A DNA stretch of 64,000 nucleotides from CAVQXR01 sp963717955 (GCA_963717955.1 CAVQXR010000001.1:1736001-1800000); one strand, 5' to 3'. Shown: positions 53,207 through 61,510, numbered from the stretch's first letter. Program-made: numbers and translations. The notes: a model not told the origin generated them from the sequence alone.

Positions 53207-53333
53207 CAGCGACTCCTCTCCGTTCTAGAACACCTCGAGATCAGCCAGATGATAACGGCGATCACCAGCGCGCCGACCAGGAGCTGGTCAGGACGTTCCA
53301 AATCCCGGCGGCCACTTCATCCCTGTCGGCCAC
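53206..53333 (-). CDS. Possible single-helix membrane peptide, frameshifted
   Basis: Two frames combine into a plausible ~43-residue peptide: VADRDEVAAGIWNVLTS from the GTG at 53333, then, after a one-base shift near 53290, LLVGALVIAVIIWLISRC and a basic end. The stop at 53206-53208 overlaps the next gene's ATG (TGATG). No family match; the coupling and strongly hydrophobic helix are the only support. Confidence 0.3.
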
Positions 53334-53397
53334 GCTCTCCCTCCTGCGCTCCGCTGCTGCTGCCATAGGGGCCTTCCGGCGGTGCCCATCCAGACCC

Positions 53398-53869
53398 TCA
53401 CTGCGCTGTCAGACGAGGCGCGTAGTCGACCGTCGCGAACGGCCAGTCCCGGCGGAGCCAGTCGCTGACGGCCTGCCACACCTCGGCGTCGAGCTCGGCA
53501 TGGTACGCGCTGACCCAGGAGCGCACCCTGGCGTCGTGGTCCGGGTCGTCGTGCGGGTAAATGTAGACGCACCCCACGACCCGGGACTCGTCCTCGCAGT
53601 CGAGAACGGTGTAGGTGAAGCCCACGCGGTCGGCGAAGTGCTGTGCGTGCATCTGCAGGTCCTGCAGGTTCTGTTCCGGCGTCATCGCGGCATCGGGCCA
53701 CTCGCTCTCGGCGCTATAGCCGGGAGTCGCCTTGATGTGGCCGACGCTGCTCGTCCACGCGGCGTAGTCGGACTCGGTTGTGCTCGGGGCCGAGCGGGCG
53801 GAGCACGGTGTGGCGTGTCCGCAGCTCGCGGGGAGGCTCGAACCCGCGCGGGACGAACGGCCCGGCCAT
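53398..53869 (-). CDS. GNAT-like N-acetyltransferase (one frameshift)
   Basis: About 156 residues. The N-terminal frame gives MAGPFVPRGFEPPRELRTRH and TVLRPLGPEHN. An extra C near 53774 shifts the frame; the continuation is ESDYAAWTSSVGHIKATPGY, MTPEQNLQDLQMHAQHFADR, FTYTVLDCEDESRVVGCVYI and YPHDDPDHDARVRSWVSAYH. The DCEDxxRVVGCVYIYP strand-helix resembles GNAT family beta4, but the pyrophosphate loop is not clear. Seen in actinobacteria as unannotated GNAT-like proteins. Confidence 0.6.
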
Positions 53870-53990
53870 GTCCGGGACGTTATCGGGGAGAAGGGGCACC
53901 TGGCCCGCCGAAATCCTCGGCACTGCGAAGCGTCACCCGCATGACCGTCGCCTCGGCCCTCGGCAGAACGAATGGGCGAGACCTGGTCGA

Positions 53991-54146
53991 CTACGTGCCG
54001 TGGGCCGCAAGCTCGCGAGCGGTGTCCTCATAGATCTGCCAGCCTGCCACCTTGCCGTCGCGCAGCTTCCAGACCATCGCCCACTCGTTGTCGTACGAGC
54101 GGTCCGTCTCCTTGACGCGCCCGCGCAGGGCGACAAGCGGTTGAGT
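53991..54146 (-). pseudogene. SnoaL-like (NTF2 fold) remnant, C-terminal end only
   Basis: After an in-frame TGA at 54147-54149 the reverse strand reads LVALRGRVKETDRSYDNEWA then MVWKLRDGKVAGWQIYEDTA and stops at 53991. This is the last ~50 residues of a SnoaL-like polyketide cyclase-fold protein, including the EWAMVWKLRDGK and QIYEDTA strands. The N-terminal half is missing, so it is a decayed gene. Confidence 0.55.
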
Positions 54147-54274
54147 TCACGAAGCGACGGGATTGGTGATGGTGAGAGGCCGTGGGCCGTTGCTCCTTTC
54201 GATCTTCGTCGGATCGCCTCGAACGCTCCCCATAGGAGCGGACGAGGTCGGAGGGTACCGCCGCCCACGAAGTT

Positions 54275-55885
54275 CTACGAGTTACGGGACAACGTCCCCT
54301 TGTGTGCGACAAGGAGGTGGCTGCTCGTATTGTCAAGCGCCCGATCCACGGCCGCTGCGATCGCTTCGACAGTGGCCTTCATGTCATCGGTGCCGAAGTC
54401 GTGACTCTCGATGTACGCGTGCTTGAACGTCGCGTCGATCTCATTCAGCTGGCGAAGGAATCCGAGGAACATCACGTTCACGTGCAGGAGCGAGGCAAGA
54501 TCCTCGCGGGCGTTTTGGCGCGGGTTGTTGAAGGTGAGCGTGATGGTCACGCCGAACACCCCGGCCGCCCCAGGCACAACCCAGCTGACGAACTTGTCGG
54601 GATCGGACGCGAGTTGGATGAGCGCGAGAACAATGAGGGCAATCCCGACACACACGATGAGGACGTTGACGCTCATCGCGAAGTAGAAGTTGACCCGCGC
54701 TTGGCGAATCGTCCCTTCGAAGTTGGTCTTCACGGCCTGCTCCGAGTCCTTTAGGATCTCGTCGAGCGTGTTCAGCGTCGCTCGCCGCTGGCTCAGGCGG
54801 TGCACGGCCGCCCAGCCACCGAGATTCACCAGGATTTCCTCGGCCGTCTGTGCACGGCGACGATTCTCGCCGCCAAGTTCCTTGTTCAAGATCTCCGCAC
54901 AGACGGTCCGATCGCGGTCGATCATTCGCAGGCCGTCGACGAGGCGGGAGACGGCCTCCGGATTCGAATCTGCGCTCAATGCGCGACCAATCACGAGAGC
55001 GCACGCATCTGCCGGCGACATGATGGAAGCGAGCCCTGCCGCAGCCTGCACGCGCACTTCGGCGTTGTCGTCCGTCAGCGAATGCAGAAGCGCTCCGTCG
55101 CCTTCCCTGAGTCCCAGTCTGCCGAGCGCCTTGACGGCCTCGAGCCTCAGGTACCCGACGGGCTCCCGGCGAATCAGGAGGCTTAACTCCCCAACGACGT
55201 TCTCGTTGCCCACGTACGAGGCGAGAGCCCGTATCGCAGCCCACCGGTGGTCGATGTACCAGCTGTCTCGCATGACCGAGACGATGTATGGGATGAGGTC
55301 ATCGAGCGGGACCTCGCGCAGGGCCCTCAACGCGGCCCATGTGATCCGGTAGTCGTCATTGGTACGCAGCATGGCGACGACTTGCCGCAGCGGCTCCGGC
55401 CGCCCGGCTCGCGCGAGAAGGACAGCGGCGGCGGCCTGGACAAGCGGATCTTCCTTGGCTTCTTGCCACGGGTCGACCCAGAGGGTGTCGAGCAATTTCA
55501 GAAACTGCGCCCTGCGCTCGGGAGCCCCCTCGGAGATCGTATCGAGCGCGTAAAGAGCGAAGGCGCGTGTGTAGGGGTACCCCGTGCGAGCCTCATCTGA
55601 TGTCTCGTTGGCGAAGATCGAGAGGAGCGCCTGGAACGCCGATTCCCCGCCGACTTGCTTCAGAAGCGATGGTCCCCATCCGCGGATCGCGTCGTCGCGC
55701 TCCTCCGCCAGAAACGCAATTGTTGTGTCGACGTACCGCTTGCGCTCCGCAAGCTCCAACCGCGCGAACTCCTCGAGCGCGCCGTGACCAGCCTCGACAC
55801 TCCCCGTTCGGAACTCGGAGAACGGCCAGGACTTCTGGCTGATTCTCTGGTGGTTTCGTCGTTCCGCTGTCGCGGTCGCGGGCAT
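54275..55885 (-). CDS. HEAT-repeat protein with C-terminal two-helix membrane domain
   Basis: 536 residues from ATG 55885. Residues ~35-370 are tandem helical HEAT/armadillo-type repeats (DPLVQAAAAVLLARAGRPEP, HRWAAIRALASYVGNENVVG, GYLRLEAVKALGRLGLREGD, NAEVRVQAAAGLASIMSPAD). Two membrane helices follow (about 400-425, FYFAMSVNVLIVCVGIALIV; about 433-452, WVVPGAAGVFGVTITLTF), then a helical cytoplasmic tail. The last ~150 residues resemble in layout the TRADD-N-associated membrane domains of bacterial conflict systems (tentative). GC content is visibly lower than nearby genes. Isolated gene next to tRNA-Ala. Confidence 0.7.
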   Translation of the reverse strand: MPATATAERRNHQRISQKSWPFSEFRTGSVEAGHGALEEFARLELAERKRYVDTTIAFLAEERDDAIRGWGPSLLKQVGGESAFQALLSIFANETSDEARTGYPYTRAFALYALDTISEGAPERRAQFLKLLDTLWVDPWQEAKEDPLVQAAAAVLLARAGRPEPLRQVVAMLRTNDDYRITWAALRALREVPLDDLIPYIVSVMRDSWYIDHRWAAIRALASYVGNENVVGELSLLIRREPVGYLRLEAVKALGRLGLREGDGALLHSLTDDNAEVRVQAAAGLASIMSPADACALVIGRALSADSNPEAVSRLVDGLRMIDRDRTVCAEILNKELGGENRRRAQTAEEILVNLGGWAAVHRLSQRRATLNTLDEILKDSEQAVKTNFEGTIRQARVNFYFAMSVNVLIVCVGIALIVLALIQLASDPDKFVSWVVPGAAGVFGVTITLTFNNPRQNAREDLASLLHVNVMFLGFLRQLNEIDATFKHAYIESHDFGTDDMKATVEAIAAAVDRALDNTSSHLLVAHKGTLSRNS

Positions 55886-55970
55886 ATTGTCACTCCCGCC
55901 GCAGATCCGAAACAATACACCGGCCGCATCGGCGCAACGGCAAGCCCGCGCACCTCCGAGCAGGCCCTCC

Positions 55971-55990
55971 AATGGGCACTAATGGGCACT
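55971..55990. repeat. 10-bp perfect tandem repeat
   Basis: AATGGGCACT occurs twice in direct succession (55971-55980, 55981-55990) between the HEAT gene and tRNA-Ala. It looks like a slippage duplication or target-site-like scar; nothing else in the 188 bp region was recognised apart from the tRNA terminator. Confidence 0.5.
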
Positions 55991-56041
55991 GGAAGCGAAA
56001 ACGGCGGCCCGACCGGCCACCGCCAACCCCGAAGCGGATCC

Positions 56042-56063
56042 AAAAAACCCGCCATTTGCAGGT
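56042..56063 (-). terminator. Rho-independent terminator of tRNA-Ala
   Basis: On the reverse strand, ACCTGC-AAATG-GCGGGT forms a 6-bp stem (one G-T pair) immediately followed by six T residues, starting 11 nt after the tRNA 3' end. It is the clearest intrinsic terminator in the window. Confidence 0.7.
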
Positions 56064-56073
56064 CTTTCTCGGA

Positions 56074-56146
56074 TGGAGCGTACCGGGATCGAACCGGTGA
56101 CCTCCGGCTTGCAAAGCCGGCGCTCTCCCAGCTGAGCTAACGCCCC
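56074..56146 (-). tRNA. tRNA-Ala (anticodon UGC)
   Basis: 73 nt cloverleaf on the reverse strand. The acceptor stem GGGGCGT/ACGCTCC has the G3-U70 wobble that is the alanine identity element. The anticodon stem CCGGC/GCCGG encloses TTTGCAA, giving anticodon TGC, and the T arm is ACCGG-TTCGATC-CCGGT. Discriminator base A; CCA is not encoded. A terminator follows. Confidence 0.97.
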
Positions 56147-56211
56147 TTCGCGGTCAATGTACACCGCTCGTAAGGTGTGCTGAGCAGCCTCGACGGAGAG
56201 GAGACCGGAGC

Positions 56212-56390
56212 ATGAGGACGGGGGTCCGAACTTCGGCTTCGTCAAGCGCGCGAAGAGCCTCGGCATGGGATGTCCGCTCGGCGGCTGGCGACCCGGTATC
56301 TACACGTTCTTCACGAAGATGACGGACACGGCGACCGGAATCGAGACGAGCGTCGACCTGCAGTGGCAGAAGACGAGTCGGTGCGGGTAG
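56212..56390 (+). CDS. Small protein, about 59 residues, frameshifted in a G run
   Basis: ATG at 56212 follows the ribosome site GGAGAGGAG. After MRTG a run of five G breaks the frame; adding one G gives GPNFGFVKRAKSLGMGCPLG, GWRPGIYTFFTKMTDTATGI and ETSVDLQWQKTSRCG, stop at 56388. The aromatic/glycine-rich pattern looks coding. A strong hairpin terminator follows within 12 nt. No family recognised. Confidence 0.45.
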
Positions 56391-56400
56391 GAACGAGGAG

Positions 56401-56422
56401 GGGGCCGGATCGCTCCGGCCCC
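56401..56422. terminator. Strong hairpin between convergent small genes
   Basis: GGGGCCGGA-TCGC-TCCGGCCCC is a perfect 9-bp stem with a 4-nt loop at 56401-56422, between the end of the small forward gene and the end of the reverse gene at 56451. No T run, but such GC hairpins terminate in high-GC actinobacteria. Confidence 0.6.
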
Positions 56423-56450
56423 TCCGACCACAACGATGTCCCGGGGTGGT

Positions 56451-56777
56451 TCAGTCGCCCCAGTCGAACTCGCGGGAGCGGCCCCAGAGGGAGTCCTCTG
56501 AGGACGGCTGGGCCTCGGCGCCGAGGTTCGGGTCGGTCTCGTCGGCGGCAGGCCAGGCGAGCACCATCTCCTCCTCGTCTGCCATGGGCTCGTTGCCGGT
56601 CAGGGTCTCCTCGAGGCGCGCCTGCTCCTCGGACTTGAAGAGCGGGTGGTTCTCGAACGGATCATCGATCCTGTAGCCGTCGATCGGCATGTCGCCCTCG
56701 AGCGTGGCGTTACGCCGTTTGAGCTCGAGATGCTCTTCGATCACCTTCGCGAACGACGGGCTGCCGTCCAGGGCCAT
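56451..56777 (-). CDS. Small acidic hypothetical protein
   Basis: 108 residues from ATG 56777 (an upstream TTG at 56795 is less likely). Begins MALDGSPSFAKVIEEHLELK, has DDPFENHPLFKSEEQARLEE and ends GRSREFDWGD; strongly acidic, with predicted helices and a disordered tail. No family recognised. It ends 28 bp from the hairpin at 56401-56422. Confidence 0.55.
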   Translation of the reverse strand: MALDGSPSFAKVIEEHLELKRRNATLEGDMPIDGYRIDDPFENHPLFKSEEQARLEETLTGNEPMADEEEMVLAWPAADETDPNLGAEAQPSSEDSLWGRSREFDWGD

Positions 56778-56834
56778 GCGAACCTCCCTCTCCAACGCCT
56801 TGGCCGACGATTCTAACCGACCCTGGCCGTTCCC

Positions 56835-57584
56835 TCAAACAGGGTAGCGCGATCCTCCGCTCGACGCCGGCGGGACCCTCAGCAAACGAGCCGCGTCGAC
56901 GAACGCGCGGACCGTCTCGCGCGCCTCGCCACGCTCCAGCTCGGGGAGGAAGAAACGCAGGTCGGGGCTCGCGAGCCGCGCGACGATCCAGCGGTGGATC
57001 GTGGTGGCCGCATTCGTGCGCGCTGACGGCCGCCCCGTCTCGCCGGGGAGCAGGACCGCCAGGGCGCGCGCCACCCGGACGACGTCGCGATCGGCGCCCG
57101 CCGCGTCGTTGAGCAGCGTGATCGTCCGGCGGAGCGTTCGCTCGGTCGGCGGGCGCTCCGCCTGGCGCCGCTCCGCGGCGGCCAGCTCGTGGAGGGCGAG
57201 CTCGAGCCGGCCGAGCGCACGCTCGAGGGCCGCCACCGGCAGGGCTCGTTGCCCGCCGAGCCGGGCCCGCGCGTCGGCGAGAAGGGCCACGCTGCGCCGG
57301 GCATGCTCGAGCCGCTGCCCGACGAACGCCTCGCGCAGCGCTCGCCCGAGTGCCAGCGACGCGGACCGGTGGGCAGCGATCGCGGCGAGACGCCCACGAC
57401 CGCGTACGAGCCGGCCGGCGCCGTCGAGCACCACGAGCCCGACCGGACGCGTGTGCACCACCACGAAGACCTCGCCCCGGCTCGGCTCGACGACCTCCAC
57501 GGTATCGGGCAGGAGCCCGGGCATGCGCGCGCGGGCGCGGGCGAGCGCCGCCGTGCTGCGAGCCTGGGAGGCGCTCACGGCCAT
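56835..57584 (-). CDS. Hypothetical alpha-helical protein, Arg/Leu-rich
   Basis: 249 residues from ATG 57584. A short beta region (VEVVEPSRGEVFVVVHTRPV, GLVVLDGAGRLVRGRGRLAA) precedes long helices (SLALGRALREAFVGQRLEHA, ERALGRLELALHELAAAERR). No membrane segment or motif known to me. The N-terminal beta part recalls roadblock/profilin-like sheets, weakly. Same direction as the two small membrane protein genes upstream. Confidence 0.5.
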   Translation of the reverse strand: MAVSASQARSTAALARARARMPGLLPDTVEVVEPSRGEVFVVVHTRPVGLVVLDGAGRLVRGRGRLAAIAAHRSASLALGRALREAFVGQRLEHARRSVALLADARARLGGQRALPVAALERALGRLELALHELAAAERRQAERPPTERTLRRTITLLNDAAGADRDVVRVARALAVLLPGETGRPSARTNAATTIHRWIVARLASPDLRFFLPELERGEARETVRAFVDAARLLRVPPASSGGSRYPV

Positions 57585-57656
57585 GGGAGACCGAACGGTA
57601 GCCGAGGACGCCGGCGCCGGCAATCCCGCGCGCCCGACGGCCGGGGAGAGGCGGCG

Positions 57657-57950
57657 CTAGAAGAGCGGCTGGTCGAGCGCGACCGCGATGATCATCCCGA
57701 AGAACCAACCCAGGCACGCGACGAGCACGCCGAGGCCGAGGAAGCGGCGGTTCGTGCCGCCGATCCCGGCCGCGACGAGCGAGACGAAGATGGCCGCGAG
57801 GCCGGTCCTACCCGGGTAGTAGAACAACGCCACGAGCCCGCCGAAGATCGCGATCGCAGCCAGGTAGCCCGCGATGATCTCGGAGACCGGTGTTCGGTCG
57901 ACGACCTCCTCGTAGCGAATGCCGCCCGGCTCGTACTCGCTGCCGCTCAT
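57657..57950 (-). CDS. Small three-helix membrane protein
   Basis: 97 residues from ATG 57950: a polar N-terminus (MSGSEYEPGGIRYEEVVDRT) then helices EIIAGYLAAIAIFGGLVALF, GLAAIFVSLVAAGIGG and LGLGVLVACLGWFFGMIIAV. Overlaps the upstream gene (ATGA). Function unknown; the fold is a typical small actinobacterial inner-membrane protein. Confidence 0.6.
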   Translation of the reverse strand: MSGSEYEPGGIRYEEVVDRTPVSEIIAGYLAAIAIFGGLVALFYYPGRTGLAAIFVSLVAAGIGGTNRRFLGLGVLVACLGWFFGMIIAVALDQPLF

Positions 57951-58219
57951 GTCACCTGCTTCGATCCGGCCCGCACCGGCGCGGGGCGCTGGCGGCGCGC
58001 GGGCGAGCCGTGCGGGCCGCGCCGCGGCGCCCGATGGGGCAATGGACGCGTCCACCACGGACGCCCGGAGTCGGGACCGCCGGAGCCGAAGCTCTCGCCG
58101 GATGCCTCGTAACCCTCACCCGGCTGCGGCGGGTCCTTGATCGCCCACCAGATCACGTACCCGAGGTAGATCATCGGGATCTTGAGCAGCACGAGAAAGA
58201 CGAGGACGAACCACCACAT
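57947..58219 (-). CDS. Small single-helix membrane protein with basic tail
   Basis: 90 residues from ATG 58219: MWWFVLVFLVLLKIPMIYLG gives one or two helices, then VIWWAIKDPPQPGEGYEASG and a long Pro/Arg-rich, probably disordered tail. Its stop overlaps the next start by 4 nt. The first 50 residues look conserved; the tail may be poorly constrained. Confidence 0.55.
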   Translation of the reverse strand: MWWFVLVFLVLLKIPMIYLGYVIWWAIKDPPQPGEGYEASGESFGSGGPDSGRPWWTRPLPHRAPRRGPHGSPARRQRPAPVRAGSKQVT

Positions 58220-58266
58220 CCGACCGCTGGGAGTGTACCGAGAACGTCCGCCGAGCTCCAGCCGGG

Positions 58267-59265
58267 CTACGACGCGGTGAGAACTGCGCGCACGGTCGTG
58301 GAGAGCGATGCCCCCGGGGCCAGCTCGATCGCCTCGCCGGCGGCCACGGCATCCGCGAGGCAGAGCCGTGACGTCCACGGCTCGACGCCGAGGGCGTAGG
58401 AGCCGGCGAGCGGCATCGCCTCGGCGCCGCCGTACGGCTGCCACGAGATGACCCACGGGAAGAGCCGCGGGTCGAAGTGGAGCCGGAACGTCAGTCCGAG
58501 CGCGGGGTTCTCGACCTCCGCCCAGCCAGCATCGAGGTCGGTGAGATACACGTCGTCGTGGCTGCCGGCCTCGGGACCGGGGATCGCGCTCAGATCCGTG
58601 GCGCCGCCGCCGCGCAGGCGCGCGTGCGGCCACGGCGAGCGCTGGCGCGGCTCGAGCCTCGCCGTTCCCTCCCAGGGCTCGCCGAGCGTCACGATCGTGC
58701 GCGCGGGCACGCGCAGGCGCGTACCGGCGGCGACGAGCGGTGGCCCGAGCACGCAGTGATGGCCCCAGACCGCGTGCACCGGCGCGTCCGCAAGGCTCGT
58801 CACCGTTTCCTCCAGCACGAGCTCGGGCAGGCCGGCCTCGAGGCGCATCACGCGCTCGAGCCGCAGCGGCACGGTCTCGCAGTCGACCGAGCACCGCAGC
58901 ACGGCCGCGTCCGACCCGGCCTCCGCAACGACCGCCCAGGCCCGTCCGGCCACCTCGCCGTGGAAGGGGATCTCCCGCCCGCGGTACACACACGGGTCGT
59001 TCACGCTCGGGAACAGCTCCTGCCAGCCGCCGGCATACGTCTCGAGAAACGCGTGACCGTCGCTGCCCTCCCGCGGCGGGGCACCGGGAGGGGCGAGCCC
59101 CCACGGTGCGTGGAACAGCACGTCGATCCCGCGCCCGAGGTGCACGAGCTCGGCGAGCTCCGCGCCCCTGCCGGGAAGGATCGTGACGCGCAGCTCGCCG
59201 TTCTCGGCCGAGACGGCGTCCCAGCCGCCGCGCGTGCCCCGGGTCACGGCGATCCCGTCAGGCAC
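58267..59265 (-). CDS. Aldose 1-epimerase-like protein (DUF4432 type)
   Basis: 332 residues from GTG 59265, which overlaps the end of the ATPase gene by 8 nt. The galactose-mutarotase-like beta-sandwich is supported by LRVTILPGRGAELAELVHLG, WQELFPSVNDPCVYRGREIP (His/Asp region FHGEVAGRAW), VHAVWGHHCVLGPPL and SWQPYGGAEAMPLAGSYALG. DUF4432 members bind sugars or sugar acids. As the last gene of this operon it would interconvert sugar forms for the dehydratase (inference). Confidence 0.8.
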   Translation of the reverse strand: MPDGIAVTRGTRGGWDAVSAENGELRVTILPGRGAELAELVHLGRGIDVLFHAPWGLAPPGAPPREGSDGHAFLETYAGGWQELFPSVNDPCVYRGREIPFHGEVAGRAWAVVAEAGSDAAVLRCSVDCETVPLRLERVMRLEAGLPELVLEETVTSLADAPVHAVWGHHCVLGPPLVAAGTRLRVPARTIVTLGEPWEGTARLEPRQRSPWPHARLRGGGATDLSAIPGPEAGSHDDVYLTDLDAGWAEVENPALGLTFRLHFDPRLFPWVISWQPYGGAEAMPLAGSYALGVEPWTSRLCLADAVAAGEAIELAPGASLSTTVRAVLTAS

Positions 59266-60388
59266 CGAGGATCGAGGCGCCGCTCTCGGCGTCGAACAGG
59301 TGCACGGCCTCGAGATCGACGGCGAGCTCGAGGCGCTGCCCGGACGCGGCGCCAATGCGCGGGTCGAGGCGCGCCGCGAACGCACCGGCGAGCTCGATCG
59401 GGCGCTCGCCGACCTCGAACGACTCGAGCCCGGGGATCCGGAAGTACGCGAACGTCTCGGGGCCGAGCTGCTCGGTGATCTCGATGTCGGCGGTCACGAC
59501 GGCCTCGCCGCTCCCACCGTACCGCGCGTCCCGGAAGTCCTCGGGCCGGATCCCGGCGAGCACCTCACCGGAAGCCGCGGTCAGCCGGGCCCTGACGGCA
59601 TCGGGCAACACGTAGCTCCTGTCGCCGAGGTCGAGCGCGCCGTCGACGAGACGGCCACGGACGAAGTTCATCGGCGGCGAGCCGATGAAGGCGGCGACGA
59701 AGACGTTCGCAGGGCGACGGTAGAGCGTCTGGGGTGCGTCCACCTGCTGGATGACGCCCTTGCTCATCACGGCCACCCGCTGGCCGAGCGTCATCGCCTC
59801 GGTCTGATCGTGGGTGACGTACAGCGTCGTCACCCCGAGGCGTCGATGGAGGTTCACGAGCTCGGCGCGCATCTGCACCCGGAGCTTGGCGTCGAGGTTC
59901 GACAGCGGCTCGTCCATGAGGAACCCCTGCGGCCGGCGGACGATCGCCCGGCCCATCGCGACGCGCTGCCGCTGGCCGCCGGACAGCTCGCGCGGCTTAC
60001 GGTGGAGAAGCTCGCCGAGCCCGAGCAGCCGCGCCGCCTCCCCGACCCTGCTGTCGATCTCGGCCTTGGACACCTTCTGCATCTTCAGCGGGAAGGCGAT
60101 GTTGTCGCGGACGCTCATGTGGGGGTAGAGCGCGTAGCTCTGGAAGACCATCGCGACGTCTCGTTCCTTGGGCTCGAGGGCGTTGACGACCCGGTCGCCG
60201 ATCCGTATCTCCCCGTCCGTGATCTCCTCGAGACCGGCGACCATGCGCAGCGCCGTGGTCTTCCCGCAGCCCGACGGGCCGACCAGGATCATGAACTCGC
60301 CGTCGCGGACGTCCAGGCTGATCTCGTCGACGGCGACGGTGCCGTCGGGGAAGCGCTTCGTGACCCTGTCGAACTCGATCGCACCCAT
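59258..60388 (-). CDS. ugpC: Sugar ABC transporter ATP-binding protein, UgpC/MsmK type
   Basis: 376 residues. Walker A VGPSGCGKTTALRMVAGLEE, Q-loop VFQSYALYPHMSVRDN, signature LSGGQRQRVAMGRAI, Walker B GFLMDEPLSNLDAKL and H-loop YVTHDQTEAMTL. The C-terminal OB-type regulatory domain (VLAGIRPEDF, FEVGERPIELAGAFAAR) is that of CUT1 sugar importers. No membrane or binding-protein partner lies in the window, so this may be a shared ATPase. Three base pairs separate it from the dehydratase gene. Confidence 0.93.
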   Translation of the reverse strand: MGAIEFDRVTKRFPDGTVAVDEISLDVRDGEFMILVGPSGCGKTTALRMVAGLEEITDGEIRIGDRVVNALEPKERDVAMVFQSYALYPHMSVRDNIAFPLKMQKVSKAEIDSRVGEAARLLGLGELLHRKPRELSGGQRQRVAMGRAIVRRPQGFLMDEPLSNLDAKLRVQMRAELVNLHRRLGVTTLYVTHDQTEAMTLGQRVAVMSKGVIQQVDAPQTLYRRPANVFVAAFIGSPPMNFVRGRLVDGALDLGDRSYVLPDAVRARLTAASGEVLAGIRPEDFRDARYGGSGEAVVTADIEITEQLGPETFAYFRIPGLESFEVGERPIELAGAFAARLDPRIGAASGQRLELAVDLEAVHLFDAESGASILGA

Positions 60389-60391
60389 GCG

Positions 60392-61510
60392 TCAGTCGAT
60401 CCTCAAGCGATCGACGAGCTCTTCGTCCAGCTCGATTCCGAGCCCCGGCCCGTCGGGAACGGCGAGCATACCGTCGCGGAAGGCGAGCGGCCGTTCGAGC
60501 AGACCGCCCGCAAGCGGCGACTCGGCGACCGAGTACTCGGAGTACGTCGGCCGATCGAGGGTGCACGCGAACTGCAGCGAGACGGTGACGAGCACGCCCG
60601 ATTTGAAGCAGTGCGGAACGACCTCGACCCCGTGCTCTCGTGCGAGCTGGGCGATCTGGCGCGCGACCGTGAAACCCCCGCAGCGCGCCAGGTCGGGCTG
60701 CAGAACGTCGACGTGCCCGTGCTCGACCAGCGCCCGGAAGGGCCCGATCGTCGTGTCGGCCTCCCCGGCGGCGATGCGGGTGCCGACCCGATCGGAGAGC
60801 CGACGGTAGCTCTCGTGGTCGTCGGGTGCGAACGGCTCCTCGAACCAGTAGAGCCCGACGTCGTCGACACGGCGAAGCAGCTCCGCGGCCCTCCTCACCG
60901 AGTAGACCTGGCCACCGTCGATCATCAGGTCGCGGTCGGGGCCGATCGCCTCGCGTGCCGTGCGGATCAGCAGCTCGTCGTAGGCGAGATCGCGGCCGAG
61001 CGGGCCCCAGCCGAGCTTCAGGGCGCCGTACCCGGCGGCGACCGCCTTCTCCGCGATCGCGCGGACGCCCTCGGGCGTGTCCGGCATGACCTCGCTCGCG
61101 TACACCGGGAGCGCCGAGACGCGCGACCCGCCGAGCAGCTCGTGGACGGGACGGCCGGCCGCCTTCCCCGCCAGGTCCCAGAGAGCCGCGTCGATCGAGC
61201 TGATCGCGTGCAGGGCGGGCCCTGACCGTCCGTAGTAGCTCGATCCCCGGTAGAGGCGCTGCCAGAGCCGATCGATCTGCAGCGGGTCCTCGCCGACGAG
61301 CAGCTCGCGGAGGCCGCGTGCGATCGCGTGCGAGGAGGGCATGGTGACGATCGTCCGCACGACGTAGGGCGAGCTGTCGGCCTCGCCGATCCCGGTCAGA
61401 CCCTCGTCCGTGTGAACGCGGACGAGGAAGGTGTCCTGCGTGCCGTCTGCACGGGTCGTGTCGACGCTCGGGAGCCGCAGGACGATCGGCTCGACGTCGG
61501 TGATCCTCAC
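60392..61510 (-). CDS. Enolase-superfamily mandelate racemase/muconate lactonizing-type enzyme
   Basis: 372 residues from GTG 61510. The N-terminal cap (VHTDEGLTGIGEADSSPYVV) precedes a TIM barrel with the catalytic Lys strand GYGALKLGWG, metal ligands Asp in LMIDGGQVYS, Glu in WFEEPFAPDDH and Glu in IAAGEADTTIG, and the general base His in VVPHCFKSG. This ligand order is that of the MR/MLE group that dehydrates aldonic or aldaric acids or cycloisomerises. Which reaction cannot be fixed. GTGA overlap with the upstream lyase gene. Confidence 0.88.
   Translation of the reverse strand: MRITDVEPIVLRLPSVDTTRADGTQDTFLVRVHTDEGLTGIGEADSSPYVVRTIVTMPSSHAIARGLRELLVGEDPLQIDRLWQRLYRGSSYYGRSGPALHAISSIDAALWDLAGKAAGRPVHELLGGSRVSALPVYASEVMPDTPEGVRAIAEKAVAAGYGALKLGWGPLGRDLAYDELLIRTAREAIGPDRDLMIDGGQVYSVRRAAELLRRVDDVGLYWFEEPFAPDDHESYRRLSDRVGTRIAAGEADTTIGPFRALVEHGHVDVLQPDLARCGGFTVARQIAQLAREHGVEVVPHCFKSGVLVTVSLQFACTLDRPTYSEYSVAESPLAGGLLERPLAFRDGMLAVPDGPGLGIELDEELVDRLRID

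Noticed and set aside
56074..56146. tRNA-Ala as an active integration site with flanking att repeats
   Set aside because: I found no copy of the tRNA 3' end elsewhere in the window and no integrase gene.
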